This document shows positions 42,627-51,375 of a DNA stretch of 64,000 bases, in pieces (the first letter of the stretch is position 1; the number at the start of each line of letters is the position of its first letter). Made by a program: the position numbers and the translations under genes. Location of the stretch: positions 48,627 through 112,626 of the forward strand of contig DATLNB010000067.1 in NCBI GenBank assembly GCA_035536995.1. The letters are read 5' to 3'. The stretch is from AV80 sp035536995. GTDB taxonomy: Bacteria > Verrucomicrobiota > Verrucomicrobiia > Chthoniobacterales > UBA10450. The notes under the pieces were generated by a model. The model ran no database searches, was not told the DNA's origin, and was given only the letters and a program-made list of their open reading frames with translations.

Positions 42627-43160
42627 CTATTCGTGCTCAGGCGTGGCCGACGGCCGGACACGCGGTTGCGCGAGACCATTAATAATTTCGGTTTTTTTCC
42701 GCTCTAAAAACGCCTTCATCTCAGGGGTAGCGGCCAGCGCCTGCATCCGGCCGTAATAAAGCTTGTAGTAGGCGCGCATCTGATTGCGTTTCTCCAGCTC
42801 GGTCTTCGCGGTTTTGATCGCCTTTTTCGCGGCCACGACGTCGGGGTCTCCGGCGCACCGATTCTTCAGCTTTCGCCACTCGACCTGGAGCCGCTGCTCT
42901 TCCACCGCGCGGATGACCGGAGCCTGCTGGAAAGCCGCATCCAGTTCCGTGATTGAGGGCACATTCTTCTTCGGCGGTGCCGCGGTATTTGGAACCAGTG
43001 GCGTCGGTTCGACCGTGACAGGAATATCCGGGATGTTCAGCTCCGGCCGGGCCGGCGGGCTCGGCTCGGGCGTAGCCGTGGCCGAGGGTAAAGGCGGTTC
43101 CTGGGCGAGCGTTACACGAAGGGTCGCTACTCCGATAACGAAAAGAATGGCCAGTTTCAT
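42627..43160 (-). CDS. secreted hypothetical protein with Pro-rich linker
   Basis: 177 residues: signal peptide (MKLAILFVIGVATLRVTLA), a Pro/Ala/Thr-rich stretch to about residue 65, then a charged helical domain (ELDAAFQQAPVIRAVEEQR, KKAIKTAKTELEKRNQMRA). No family recognised. A single Cys may be incidental. It lies between two tRNA genes. Confidence 0.55.
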   Translation of the reverse strand: MKLAILFVIGVATLRVTLAQEPPLPSATATPEPSPPARPELNIPDIPVTVEPTPLVPNTAAPPKKNVPSITELDAAFQQAPVIRAVEEQRLQVEWRKLKNRCAGDPDVVAAKKAIKTAKTELEKRNQMRAYYKLYYGRMQALAATPEMKAFLERKKTEIINGLAQPRVRPSATPEHE

Positions 43161-43177
43161 TGAGGTCTCTAAGAAAG

Positions 43178-43251
43178 TCGGGGTGACAGGATTCGAACCT
43201 GCGACCTCCTGGTCCCAAACCAGGCGCTCTACCAAGCTAAGCTACACCCCG
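43178..43251 (-). tRNA. tRNA-Pro (TGG)
   Basis: On the minus strand: acceptor CGGGGTG pairs with CACCCCG, D-arm TAGCTTAGCTTGGTAGAGC, anticodon loop TTTGGGA (anticodon UGG), T-arm GGTTCGAATCC. CCA is not encoded. The tRNA-Pro identity is also supported by the C1-G72 pair and A73. Confidence 0.92.
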
Positions 43252-43335
43252 GACGCTTCGCCCAGCGAAGCGGCTACAGAAGCACCCGTGATTTACCACG
43301 GTCGGGTGCGGCGCGCACCCGGAATGTGTCGGGCC

Positions 43336-46300
43336 TCAACGCTGGAGATTCGGCGCCAGCCACTTCTCGACATACTCAACCCCGACGTTCTTCCGTGCCG
43401 CGTAATCCCGCACCTGATCGTCCGCGATTTTGCCGACCCCGAAATATTTGGAGTCGGGGTGCGAAAAATAGAGGCCGCTCACGCTGGCACCCGGATGCAT
43501 CGCGAACGATTCGGTCAGCGCGATCCCCGTGCTGTTTTCGGCGTCGAGCAAATCGAAGAGCGTTCGCTTTTCCGTATGATCAGGAGATGCGGGATAGCCG
43601 GCGGCTGGCCGAATCCCCTGATATTTTTCCCGGATTACCTCGTCCGGCGTGAGTTTTTCTTCCCGCCCAAATCCCCAGGCAACCCGGGCTTCGCGGTGGA
43701 GGAACTCGGCAAACGCTTCGGCGAGCCGGTCGGCGAGCGCTTTGGTCAGGATGGCATTGTAATCGTCATGCTCGGCCGCGAATTTCGCCGCCAGCTCATC
43801 GGCCCCGATGCCTGCGGTGACCGCGAATCCTCCCAGAAAATCGGCGCCGTTCGGCGAGACATAATCAGCCAGACAATGATTGAATTGATCGGCCGGCTTT
43901 TTCATCTGCTGCCTGAGAAAATGAAATGTGGCCAGGGGCGATGTGCGCGCCTCGTCGGTGAAAAGATCAACATCGTCACCGATTGCTTTAGCCGGCCAGA
44001 ATGCGAAAACGCCTCGCGCTGTGAGCAGTTTCTCGGAGCGAATCCGATCGAGTAATCCCTGCGCGTCATCGAAAAGTTCCCGCGCCTGTTTGCCGACCAC
44101 CGGATCCTCGAAGATCGCCGGGTAACGTCCGCGTAACTCCCAGGTGTGAAAGAAAGGCGACCAGTCAACGAACGGGATTAGATCGTCGAGGGTGATCGAT
44201 TTTGTCTCGGGAGCGGCCGCCCTCTGCGGATCGGAATCGTAGACGCGTCGCCCGATGAATTCCGGCTTCGGCGGAGTGTAGTGCCCCCAATCAATCGGCG
44301 TCCGATTGGCACGCGCTTCCTCGATCGAGATCAATTTCTTCTCACGCGATTTTGCCGCGTGCTCTTCACGGAGACGGGCATAGTCCACCCGCGTTTGTTC
44401 GTGAAACGCAGCTTTTGAGTCGTCGCCGAGGAGTTGGTTCACCACTCCTACGGCGCGAGATGCGTCCAGCACGTGGACGGCTCCAGCGCCGTAATGCGGC
44501 GCGATCTTCACCGCTGTGTGGGCCCGGCTTGTCGTCGCGCCGCCGATTAAGAGCGGCAGGGTGAACCCTTCGCGCTCCATTTCCTGAGCGACGTGGACCA
44601 TCTCGTCGAGCGACGGCGTGATGAGTCCGCTCAATCCGATTACGTCAGCCTTTTTCTCCCGCGCGGTTTCCAGGATCTTTGGCGCGGGCACCATCACGCC
44701 GAGATCGATTACCTCGTAGTTGTTACATTGAAGCACCACCCCAACGATGTTTTTGCCGATGTCGTGCACGTCCCCTTTTACCGTGGCCATGACAATTCGG
44801 GCCTGCGGCTTTGCATCTGCCGCCTTCTCCGCTTCCATGAACGGGAGCAGGTACGCGACAGCCTTCTTCATGACTCGCGCGCTCTTCACTACCTGCGGCA
44901 GGAACATTTTCCCCGCGCCAAACAAATCGCCGACCACGCTCATTCCCGCCATGAGCGGTCCTTCGATGACGTCCAGGGGCCGTTTGGCCTTGAGCCGCGC
45001 TTCTTCCGTGTCGGCCTCGATGAAGTCCACGATGCCCTTGACCAGGGCGTGCGAGAGGCGCTCCTCGACCGAGGTATGGCGCCACGCCTCCTTTTCCGCT
45101 GCGGTCTTGACGACCCCTTTGACGCTTTCGGCGAACTCGACCAGCCGTTCTGTCGCGTCGTCCCGCCGGTTCAGCAACACGTCCTCGACCCGCGTCTTCA
45201 ACTCGGGCTCGATCTCCGCATAGACCGCAAGCTGGCCGGCGTTGACGATCGCCATGTCCAGTCCGGCCTGGATGGCGTGGAAGAGGAACGCGGCATGCAT
45301 CGCTTCGCGCACAGTGTTGTTGCCGCGGAAAGAAAAGGAAATGTTGCTCACCCCGCCGCTGGTCCGTGCGCCGGGGAGGTTCTTCTTAATCCAGCGCACC
45401 GCCTCAATGAAATCGACCGCGTAATTGCGATGTTCCTCGAGTCCGGTGGCGACCGTCAGGATGTTCGGATCGAAAATGATGTCGTTAGGCGCGAACCCCG
45501 CTCGCTCGGTCAGGATGTCGTAGGCACGCCGGCAAACCTCGATCCGGCGCTGATATGAATCCGCCTGGCCGGTTTCGTCGAAAGCCATGACGATGACCGC
45601 GGCGCCATAACGCTTTACGAGGCCCGCGTGGCGAAGGAATTCTTCTTCACCGTTCTTCAGGCTGATCGAGTTAACGACCGGCTTCCCCTGGACGCATTTC
45701 AGGCCGGCTTCGATCACGCTCCACTTGGAGCTGTCGATCATGATCGGCACCCGGCAAATTTCCGGCTCGCTCCCCACGAGGTGGAGGAACCTGGTCATGG
45801 CCGCTTCGGAATCGATCATCCCTTCGTCCATGTTGACGTCCAGGATGTTGGCGCCGCCGCTGACCTGCTGGCGCGCGACAGCGAGGGCCGCTTCAAAATC
45901 GCCGGCCAGGATCAGCTTCGAGAACTTCGGCGAGCCCGTGATGTTGGTGCGCTCACCAACGACGACGAGGCCGGTGTCGGCGGTGATGTTGAGTGGCTCG
46001 AGCCCGGAGAGCTGTAGCGGCGCTGTATGAGCGCCGTCTGGTTGGGCATCGCGATGATGATGGCGGTCATAGACCGCCGCTACAGGGCGCGGCCGGAGCT
46101 CGCGGACCGTCTCCGCGATCAGTCGAATGTGATCGGGCGTCGTTCCACAGCAGCCACCCACAATATTTAGCCAGCCGTTCCCGGCCCACTTCGCGAGCTG
46201 GGGCGCCAGGCTTTCCGGCGTTTCCGGGAATCCGGTCGGAGACAGCGGATCGGGAAGACCGGCATTTGGATAGGCACTGACGTAGCGGTCGGTGGTGTGC

Positions 46301-47160
46301 GCCAGTTCCTCGATGTATGGCTCCATTTCGCCGGGGCCGAGCGCGCAATTCAATCCGACCACAAGCGGATCGGCATGAGCGATGGAGGTCAGGAACGCTT
46401 CGACCGTCTGTCCGCTCAGGATCCGGCCCGAACGATCGGTAACGGTTCCCGAGATAATCACGGGAATTCTTTTCCCCGTTCGCTCGAACAACTCGGCGAT
46501 CGCTGCAATGGCGGCCTTGGCATTGAGCGTATCAAAAATCGTTTCGACAAGGAGGAGGTCGACGCCTCCCTCAACCAGGTCCGCGGCTTGTTCGCCGTAC
46601 GCTTTGAAAATCTGGTCGAATGTTACCGCGCGAAAACTGGGATCGTTGACGTCCGGAGACAGCGATGCAGTCACGGGAAGGGGACCGAGGGACCCGCCGA
46701 CGAACCGCCGCTGGCCGCTCTCGGCGGTAACTGTGTCCGCTGCGTGACGGGCAACCCGGGCAGCGCTCAGGTTAATTTCGCGAACCAGGCCGCGGAGGGC
46801 CGAATCATCGACCACCCGCTGGAAGAACTCCGCGTCTTTGCGGCCAGATTCCGGCTCGCCCTGAAAAAGGAAGTCGTGAAGCCCAATGCTCGTGCCGCTA
46901 AAGGTGTTCGTCTCGATGATGTCCGCGCCGGCCTCGAGGTAATCGCGGTGGATCCGGTCGATCAGGTCCGGCTTTGTCAGGAGAAGAATTTCAAGGCAAC
47001 CTTTGAGGTCTTTGCCCCGCCAATCATGAAACCGCTCGCCGCGGTATTCCGCCTCAGAAAGGTGCGACTGCTGGACCATGGTCCCCATGGCGCCGTCGAG
47101 GACGACGATACGCTGGCGCATGAGCGCTTCGATAGGGTGGAGCCCGTTGGAGTCCGGCAT
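43336..47160 (-). CDS. metH: methionine synthase, cobalamin-dependent
   Basis: 1274 residues with the full set of MetH modules. Homocysteine-binding barrel: LDGAMGTMVQQSH, GLNCALG and GGCCGTTPDH supply the zinc cysteines. Pterin-binding barrel: GLEPLNI, VGERTNITGSPKF. Cobalamin domain: DVHDIGKNIVG, with the His ligand to Co. C-terminal SAM-binding reactivation domain: FSHPDSKYFGVGK. It transfers a methyl from methyltetrahydrofolate to homocysteine via B12. The linker between the first two barrels (about residues 360-383) is encoded by an in-frame REPIN. ATG 47160 is used. No cobalamin or SAM riboswitch was recognised upstream. Confidence 0.95.
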   Translation of the reverse strand: MPDSNGLHPIEALMRQRIVVLDGAMGTMVQQSHLSEAEYRGERFHDWRGKDLKGCLEILLLTKPDLIDRIHRDYLEAGADIIETNTFSGTSIGLHDFLFQGEPESGRKDAEFFQRVVDDSALRGLVREINLSAARVARHAADTVTAESGQRRFVGGSLGPLPVTASLSPDVNDPSFRAVTFDQIFKAYGEQAADLVEGGVDLLLVETIFDTLNAKAAIAAIAELFERTGKRIPVIISGTVTDRSGRILSGQTVEAFLTSIAHADPLVVGLNCALGPGEMEPYIEELAHTTDRYVSAYPNAGLPDPLSPTGFPETPESLAPQLAKWAGNGWLNIVGGCCGTTPDHIRLIAETVRELRPRPVAAVYDRHHHRDAQPDGAHTAPLQLSGLEPLNITADTGLVVVGERTNITGSPKFSKLILAGDFEAALAVARQQVSGGANILDVNMDEGMIDSEAAMTRFLHLVGSEPEICRVPIMIDSSKWSVIEAGLKCVQGKPVVNSISLKNGEEEFLRHAGLVKRYGAAVIVMAFDETGQADSYQRRIEVCRRAYDILTERAGFAPNDIIFDPNILTVATGLEEHRNYAVDFIEAVRWIKKNLPGARTSGGVSNISFSFRGNNTVREAMHAAFLFHAIQAGLDMAIVNAGQLAVYAEIEPELKTRVEDVLLNRRDDATERLVEFAESVKGVVKTAAEKEAWRHTSVEERLSHALVKGIVDFIEADTEEARLKAKRPLDVIEGPLMAGMSVVGDLFGAGKMFLPQVVKSARVMKKAVAYLLPFMEAEKAADAKPQARIVMATVKGDVHDIGKNIVGVVLQCNNYEVIDLGVMVPAPKILETAREKKADVIGLSGLITPSLDEMVHVAQEMEREGFTLPLLIGGATTSRAHTAVKIAPHYGAGAVHVLDASRAVGVVNQLLGDDSKAAFHEQTRVDYARLREEHAAKSREKKLISIEEARANRTPIDWGHYTPPKPEFIGRRVYDSDPQRAAAPETKSITLDDLIPFVDWSPFFHTWELRGRYPAIFEDPVVGKQARELFDDAQGLLDRIRSEKLLTARGVFAFWPAKAIGDDVDLFTDEARTSPLATFHFLRQQMKKPADQFNHCLADYVSPNGADFLGGFAVTAGIGADELAAKFAAEHDDYNAILTKALADRLAEAFAEFLHREARVAWGFGREEKLTPDEVIREKYQGIRPAAGYPASPDHTEKRTLFDLLDAENSTGIALTESFAMHPGASVSGLYFSHPDSKYFGVGKIADDQVRDYAARKNVGVEYVEKWLAPNLQR
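46012..46085. repeat. REPIN inside the metH coding region
   Basis: Outer ends CTGTAGCGGCG and CGCCGCTACAG are exact inverted repeats. Left hairpin CGGCGCT-GTATG-AGCGCCG, right hairpin GGCGGTC-ATA-GACCGCC, both perfect. Translated in the metH frame it gives VAAVYDRHHHRDAQPDGAH, with no stop codon. Confidence 0.92.
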
Positions 47161-47239
47161 GATGGGGGGAACTAAACCGCAGTTCAGGGGGAGGGCAAGG
47201 AACAAATTGACGCATCATGATGCGTAGATGTGTCTGCCT

Positions 47240-47330
47240 TACTTCTTGCTCCTGCTCTTGATCTTACTCCTGCGGGAGATCGCTACCTCGCCGGATCCGC
47301 TTCGATCAAGATCATGATCAGGAGCAGGAA
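47240..47330. repeat. inverted-repeat element family K, copy 1
   Basis: TTGCTCCTGCTCTTGATC near 47245 faces GATCAAGATCATGATCAGG and AGCAGGAA near 47304-47330. It lies between the metH start and the end of the Cys-rich gene. A second copy is on the other side of that gene. Confidence 0.75.
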
Positions 47331-47714
47331 TTACTTGCCGACGCGTAGCTTCCCGAGAAACGGTTCCCCTTCGGTCGCCAGAGTCGCCTCCAGCTTCGCG
47401 GTGCAATCGCAATCGCAACACGCCCACGGTTCCGTTCCGTTTTCGTGCCGGCAGTTTCGCCGCGAATGGGCATCTTTCACCGTAAGGAGCTCGAAATATT
47501 GCTCCCAGTAGGGGCGCTCTTCTTCCAGGGGCGGATCGCAGAAACAGGTCTCAACCCAGGTGGCGACGCCGCTGCGATCAACTCGCGCCTGCTCCATGTC
47601 GTGTTGGTATTCGTCGCCCGCGACCGAGCCTCTCCCAAGGGTGTTGTGTTCGATGGCTTTGAGCAGCGGCTCTGCCTGGCCTGGTTTGAGGCGAGCTTTA
47701 ACAAGGAAGCGCAT
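47331..47714 (-). CDS. cysteine-rich small protein of unknown function
   Basis: 127 residues, soluble. It begins with a beta-alpha start like MRFLVKARLKPGQAEPLLKA, as in small ferredoxin-like folds. It has eight cysteines, six of them clustered: ETCFCDPP, RRNCRHEN and WACCDCDCTAKL, which suggests metal binding. No family was recognised with confidence. The gene is bracketed by two copies of the family K inverted repeat, a setting unlike its neighbours. Confidence 0.6.
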   Translation of the reverse strand: MRFLVKARLKPGQAEPLLKAIEHNTLGRGSVAGDEYQHDMEQARVDRSGVATWVETCFCDPPLEEERPYWEQYFELLTVKDAHSRRNCRHENGTEPWACCDCDCTAKLEATLATEGEPFLGKLRVGK

Positions 47715-47761
47715 CTTACAAGAAACGTATCCTCGGGTGACGGCGGTGTCACACGCTTGGT

Positions 47762-47847
47762 CATGCTCCTGATCCTGATCGTGCTCATGATCCTTTCGTA
47801 TGCGTCCCCCCGAGGATTAGGATCAGGATCAGGAGCAAGAGCATGAG
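47762..47847. repeat. inverted-repeat element family K, copy 2
   Basis: GCTCCTGATCCTGATCGTGC faces GGATCAGGATCAGGAGCAAG across a ~25 nt spacer. It sits between the divergent Cys-rich gene and the MFS transporter gene. Confidence 0.78.
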
Positions 47848-47896
47848 TCAGAAATCGCACTTCCCTGACGCCCGCCGCGAACTCTAGATTTCGCGC

Positions 47897-49126
47897 ATGG
47901 AAGCGGTCCGCCTGTATCGAGAGTTAACCCCGACGCAGCGAAAAACCTTCCTCGCTTGCTTCCTTGGCTGGGCGCTCGACGCGCTCGATTTTTTTCTGGT
48001 TACGTTCGTTCTCGTCCAGATCGCGCACGAATTCGGACAAAGCGTTTCGCGGGTCGCGTTCTCCATCACGCTTACCCTCATGATGCGGCCGCTCGGCGCC
48101 TTCATCTTCGGTTTGTTAGGCGAAAAGTTCGGCCGGCGAATCCCACTGATGATCGACATCGTCTTTTACTCGGCGATGGAGCTGCTGACCGCGTTCGCCC
48201 CGAATTTCACCGTCTTCCTCATCCTCCGCGCTCTTTTCGGAATCGGGATGGGCGGCGAATGGGGCCTGGGCGCGTCCCTCGCCATGGAATCGCTGCCGAC
48301 CAAAGCGCGCGGACTGTTCTCAGGAATTCTGCAACAGGGCTACGCCGTGGGTTATCTGTTGGCCGCGATCACTTATTGGATCGTGTTCCCGATCTTCGGA
48401 TGGCGCGGACTCTTTATTGCCGGAGCCTTGCCGGCCCTCCTTGTCATTTACATTCGGGCGCACGTTCCGGAATCACCGGTCTGGCAGAGGCATCGCGAGG
48501 AGCGCCCCCCGCGGGCGCCGTTCTTCGCTTTGGTCAGGGAACACGGAGCGCTCTTTCTGTATGCGGCCCTGCTGATGACAGCATTCAACTACATGTCGCA
48601 CGGCACGCAGGACCTCTACCCGACCTATCTTGAGGAGCAGCGCGGTTTTGGGGTAAGTGCGAAGTCGGTCATCAGTATCGTGTATGCGAGCGGCGCGATT
48701 TGCGGCGGTGCGATCGTGGGCTTTCTCTCCCAACGCTGGGGACGACGCAGGATGATTATCCTTTGCGCGATTTGTGGAATGTTGCTGATCCCGCTTTGGA
48801 TCTTTGCGCCGAACACCGCGCTGCTTTTGGTCGGCGGGTTCATGATTCAGTTCATGGTCCAGGGCGCGTGGGGAGTTATTCCTGTCCATCTCAACGAGCT
48901 GTCGCCGCCGCTTTACCGCGGGATTTTCCCAGGGCTGGTCTATCAACTTGGAAACTTCGCCGCGGCGTACGCGGCGCAACAACAGGCGTGGCTGGCGGAG
49001 AAATTCCGGTTACCAAACGGCGAGCCGAATTACGCGCTGACGATGGCAATGATTCAGTGCGTGGTGTTCGTGGCGGTCATTATTCTGGCGGCGGTCGGGA
49101 AAGAGAAGCGCGGCGTGGAATTCTGA
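47897..49126 (+). CDS. MFS transporter (sialate/lactate-proton symporter-like)
   Basis: 409 residues, 12 hydrophobic segments. Between helices 2 and 3 it has FGLLGEKFGRRIPLMIDI (MFS motif A-like), then IGMGGEWGLGASLAMESLP and RAHVPESPVWQ. The start LGWALDALDFFLVTFVLVQI is like SHS-type and NanT-type carriers of organic acids. Substrate unknown. It is convergent with the amidase gene, with a family A REPIN between them. Confidence 0.82.
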   Translation: MEAVRLYRELTPTQRKTFLACFLGWALDALDFFLVTFVLVQIAHEFGQSVSRVAFSITLTLMMRPLGAFIFGLLGEKFGRRIPLMIDIVFYSAMELLTAFAPNFTVFLILRALFGIGMGGEWGLGASLAMESLPTKARGLFSGILQQGYAVGYLLAAITYWIVFPIFGWRGLFIAGALPALLVIYIRAHVPESPVWQRHREERPPRAPFFALVREHGALFLYAALLMTAFNYMSHGTQDLYPTYLEEQRGFGVSAKSVISIVYASGAICGGAIVGFLSQRWGRRRMIILCAICGMLLIPLWIFAPNTALLLVGGFMIQFMVQGAWGVIPVHLNELSPPLYRGIFPGLVYQLGNFAAAYAAQQQAWLAEKFRLPNGEPNYALTMAMIQCVVFVAVIILAAVGKEKRGVEF

Positions 49127-49127
49127 A

Positions 49128-49207
49128 ATGTAGAGGCGCTTGTGCCAAGCGCCTGGAACCGCTGCTTGTGTGGTCGGCGAAGGCGCTTGGCACAAGCGCC
49201 TCTACAT
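49128..49207. repeat. REPIN family A between convergent MFS and amidase genes
   Basis: Left ATGTAGAGGCGCTTGTGCC, right AGGCGCTTGGCACAAGCG ending CCTCTACAT: a complete inverted hairpin pair that fills the gap between two convergent genes. Confidence 0.9.
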
Positions 49208-49917
49208 CAATTACCGTGCTCCGACGAACTGGCGCTGGCGTCCGCCTCTTCCGCGGGCGCGCGATACGTTCCCTTACCGTAACGCTGATCGACGATTGCC
49301 TCCGCGATCTTGTCTGCGAGCCCGTCTCGCCGCGCGGCGCTGCGAGCGGCCGCGCCTTCCTTTCGATTGCTAAGGAACCCGCACTCGACCAGCACCGCCG
49401 GATATTTGGCCCGGCGCAGGACCCGGAAGTTCGCGGTTTTCACACCGCGGTTAACCGCACCGGGCAGGGTCATAATCTGCTGTTGAATGCGGTGGGCGAG
49501 AGGCCGGGCTACCGGGGAATGGTAATACGTCTCGAAGCCGCGGATCCCGCGCCGTCCCGAATCGTTAAAGTGAACGCTGACGAAGATCGCATTATTCTGC
49601 CGGTTCGAGATAGCCGCGCGCCGATCGAGGGCGACAAACTCGTCGCTTGACCGGGTCATGACGACGTTGAACTGCGACTCCCGCAACTTCTGGGCGAGGC
49701 GCTGGGCGACATCCAGCGTCGCGTGTTTCTCGGCTCCGCCGTAGCGACGATTCGCCCCGTTATCCTTTCCGCCATGGCCGGCGTCGACGACCACGGTGGT
49801 GAACGTTCGGGTGGTATCTTTGACTCGAATTCCAGAGGCGCCTCCGCAGCCGACGAGAAGCAGGCTCGCGCCGGCGGCAAGCAACAGTCGCAGAGGAATT
49901 GTCATGGCCTGTCTCAT
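49207..49917 (-). CDS. N-acetylmuramoyl-L-alanine amidase (Amidase_3) lipoprotein
   Basis: About 236 residues. A lipoprotein signal (LRLLLAAGASLLLVGC) precedes the zinc amidase domain. Zinc ligands appear as His in VVDAGHGGKDNG, Glu in GGAEKHATL and His in FVSVHFNDS; the catalytic Glu is in VLVECGFLSN. It cleaves the bond between MurNAc and the stem peptide during cell separation or recycling. Start 49917 is used; ATG 49905 is an alternative that begins directly at the signal peptide. Divergent from the deacetylase gene, another cell-surface enzyme. Confidence 0.88.
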   Translation of the reverse strand: MRQAMTIPLRLLLAAGASLLLVGCGGASGIRVKDTTRTFTTVVVDAGHGGKDNGANRRYGGAEKHATLDVAQRLAQKLRESQFNVVMTRSSDEFVALDRRAAISNRQNNAIFVSVHFNDSGRRGIRGFETYYHSPVARPLAHRIQQQIMTLPGAVNRGVKTANFRVLRRAKYPAVLVECGFLSNRKEGAAARSAARRDGLADKIAEAIVDQRYGKGTYRAPAEEADASASSSEHGN

Positions 49918-50026
49918 ACTGCATCGGGAAACGCCTGCCATCGTTTTTTTGGCTGCGTCTTCCGCCCGCCCTTCCAAAAACCGCTTGTAATTTCTACGCT
50001 CCAACTTAAAGGCCTTTACCGAATTT

Positions 50027-51343
50027 ATGCTCACTCGATTTGCCCTGCTTTCCCTGCTTTTTGCGCTCGCTTTGCCCGGCTGCAAGAAAGCGCCCAGCGC
50101 TGCCAAGCCCGCGGACCAAACCCAGCCGGCGGCCTCGCCTTCGGCCACTCCGGCCGCGGCGGACTCCGCGGCCTCCACAGGACCCTCCACCGCGCCGAAC
50201 ATTAGCAAGCCGGCCGTCGATAAGAACGCACAGGTCATCATCTTCGGTTACCACCGCTTCGTGAATGTTGTTCGGCGGCCCGACACTGAGATTACGCCTG
50301 CGTTGTTCGAGCAACAGATGCAGGAGCTGAAGAACAAGAACATCAACGTGATTCAGATGCAGGATTTCCTCGCCTGGCGCCGGGGCGAAAAAGCGATTCC
50401 GCCAAAGAGCGCGATCATCACCTTCGACGATGGCTGGAAATCGCAATACGACGTCGCCTGGCCAATCCTGAAAAAATTCAATTATCCGGTGACGCTCTTC
50501 ATTTATACCGAAGGCATCCGGCCGGGGCGGTTCAGCGGCGGCGAATCGATGAGCTGGGAGCACCTGGCCGAGATGCGCGACGCCGGAGTCGATATCCAGG
50601 CACACACTGTGACCCATTCGGACCTGCGAAAGCCGTACGACAAAGTGGCGAAGAAAAAGCTCAGCCCGGAGGAGTACGAGGCCTGGCTGCAAAATGAAGT
50701 GGCCGGTTCGAAACAGACGATCGAGCAAAAGCTTGGCGTAAAGGTGAACTGCCTGGCCGTGCCCTACGGGTTCCACAACGACCACGTCCGGGACGTCACG
50801 ATCAAGGCAGGATACGAAGCGCTCTTCACGGTTTACGGCCAATCGATAACGATGAGCACCCCGCTGAATTCGGTGGGCCGTTACCTGATGGAGAACAACA
50901 AGCCGAAGACGTTTACAGACGCGGTCGCGGCGATCGCTACGACGGCGGCCGGCCCGGCGGTCTCGGAAGTTTCATCCTCGAATTTGCAGACCCAGCCGGC
51001 GGAGGGCGAGACGATCAAGAACCCAATGCCCTTGATCAAGGCGAATATCGGGTCTCTCGGGACAATCGATCCGGGGACCGTGCCCGAGATGCGGGTCAGC
51101 GGTCTGGGAAAAGTAGATGCAAGCTTCGATCCGAAGACTTCAACCGTCGCCTACCAGGTGACGCAAAAACTTAAGGACAAGACTATCACCGTGATCGTGA
51201 GCGCAAAGTCCGGCGGAAAGAAGGTCGAGACGCATTGGACGTTCAACATTGACGAGACCGGAGCCGGCTCCGCTCCGGCCGCATCTCCAGCGGCGTCGGC
51301 GGCCCCGGCTGCGTCCCCAACGGCCACAGCCAAGAAGCGTTGA
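50027..51343 (+). CDS. polysaccharide deacetylase lipoprotein
   Basis: 438 residues: lipoprotein signal (LFALALPGC), an Ala/Pro-rich linker to about residue 60, and a NodB homology domain with IITFDDGWKS (catalytic Asp pair), HTVTHSDL (metal His-x3-His) and VPYGFHNDH. A C-terminal ~130-residue beta-like domain follows, and an Ala/Pro tail. It should de-N-acetylate or de-O-acetylate a surface polysaccharide. The extra C-terminal domain was not recognised. ffh starts 32 nt downstream in the same direction. Confidence 0.85.
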   Translation: MLTRFALLSLLFALALPGCKKAPSAAKPADQTQPAASPSATPAAADSAASTGPSTAPNISKPAVDKNAQVIIFGYHRFVNVVRRPDTEITPALFEQQMQELKNKNINVIQMQDFLAWRRGEKAIPPKSAIITFDDGWKSQYDVAWPILKKFNYPVTLFIYTEGIRPGRFSGGESMSWEHLAEMRDAGVDIQAHTVTHSDLRKPYDKVAKKKLSPEEYEAWLQNEVAGSKQTIEQKLGVKVNCLAVPYGFHNDHVRDVTIKAGYEALFTVYGQSITMSTPLNSVGRYLMENNKPKTFTDAVAAIATTAAGPAVSEVSSSNLQTQPAEGETIKNPMPLIKANIGSLGTIDPGTVPEMRVSGLGKVDASFDPKTSTVAYQVTQKLKDKTITVIVSAKSGGKKVETHWTFNIDETGAGSAPAASPAASAAPAASPTATAKKR

Positions 51344-51375
51344 AGCGCGTAACGGTCCCCCGGAACTGAGAGATC

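Noticed and set aside
39086..43251. tRNA genes as integration sites of a mobile island
   Set aside because: Four tRNAs are scattered among ordinary genes, no integrase was seen, and no direct repeat of a tRNA 3' end was noticed nearby.
44593..45558. Open frame on the plus strand inside metH
   Set aside because: It is antisense to the cobalamin and cap domains of a clear MetH; no independent motif.
47161..47330. Cobalamin or SAM riboswitch upstream of metH
   Set aside because: No B12-box-like or SAM-I-like conserved core was found in the ~170 nt leader; much of it is a family K repeat.
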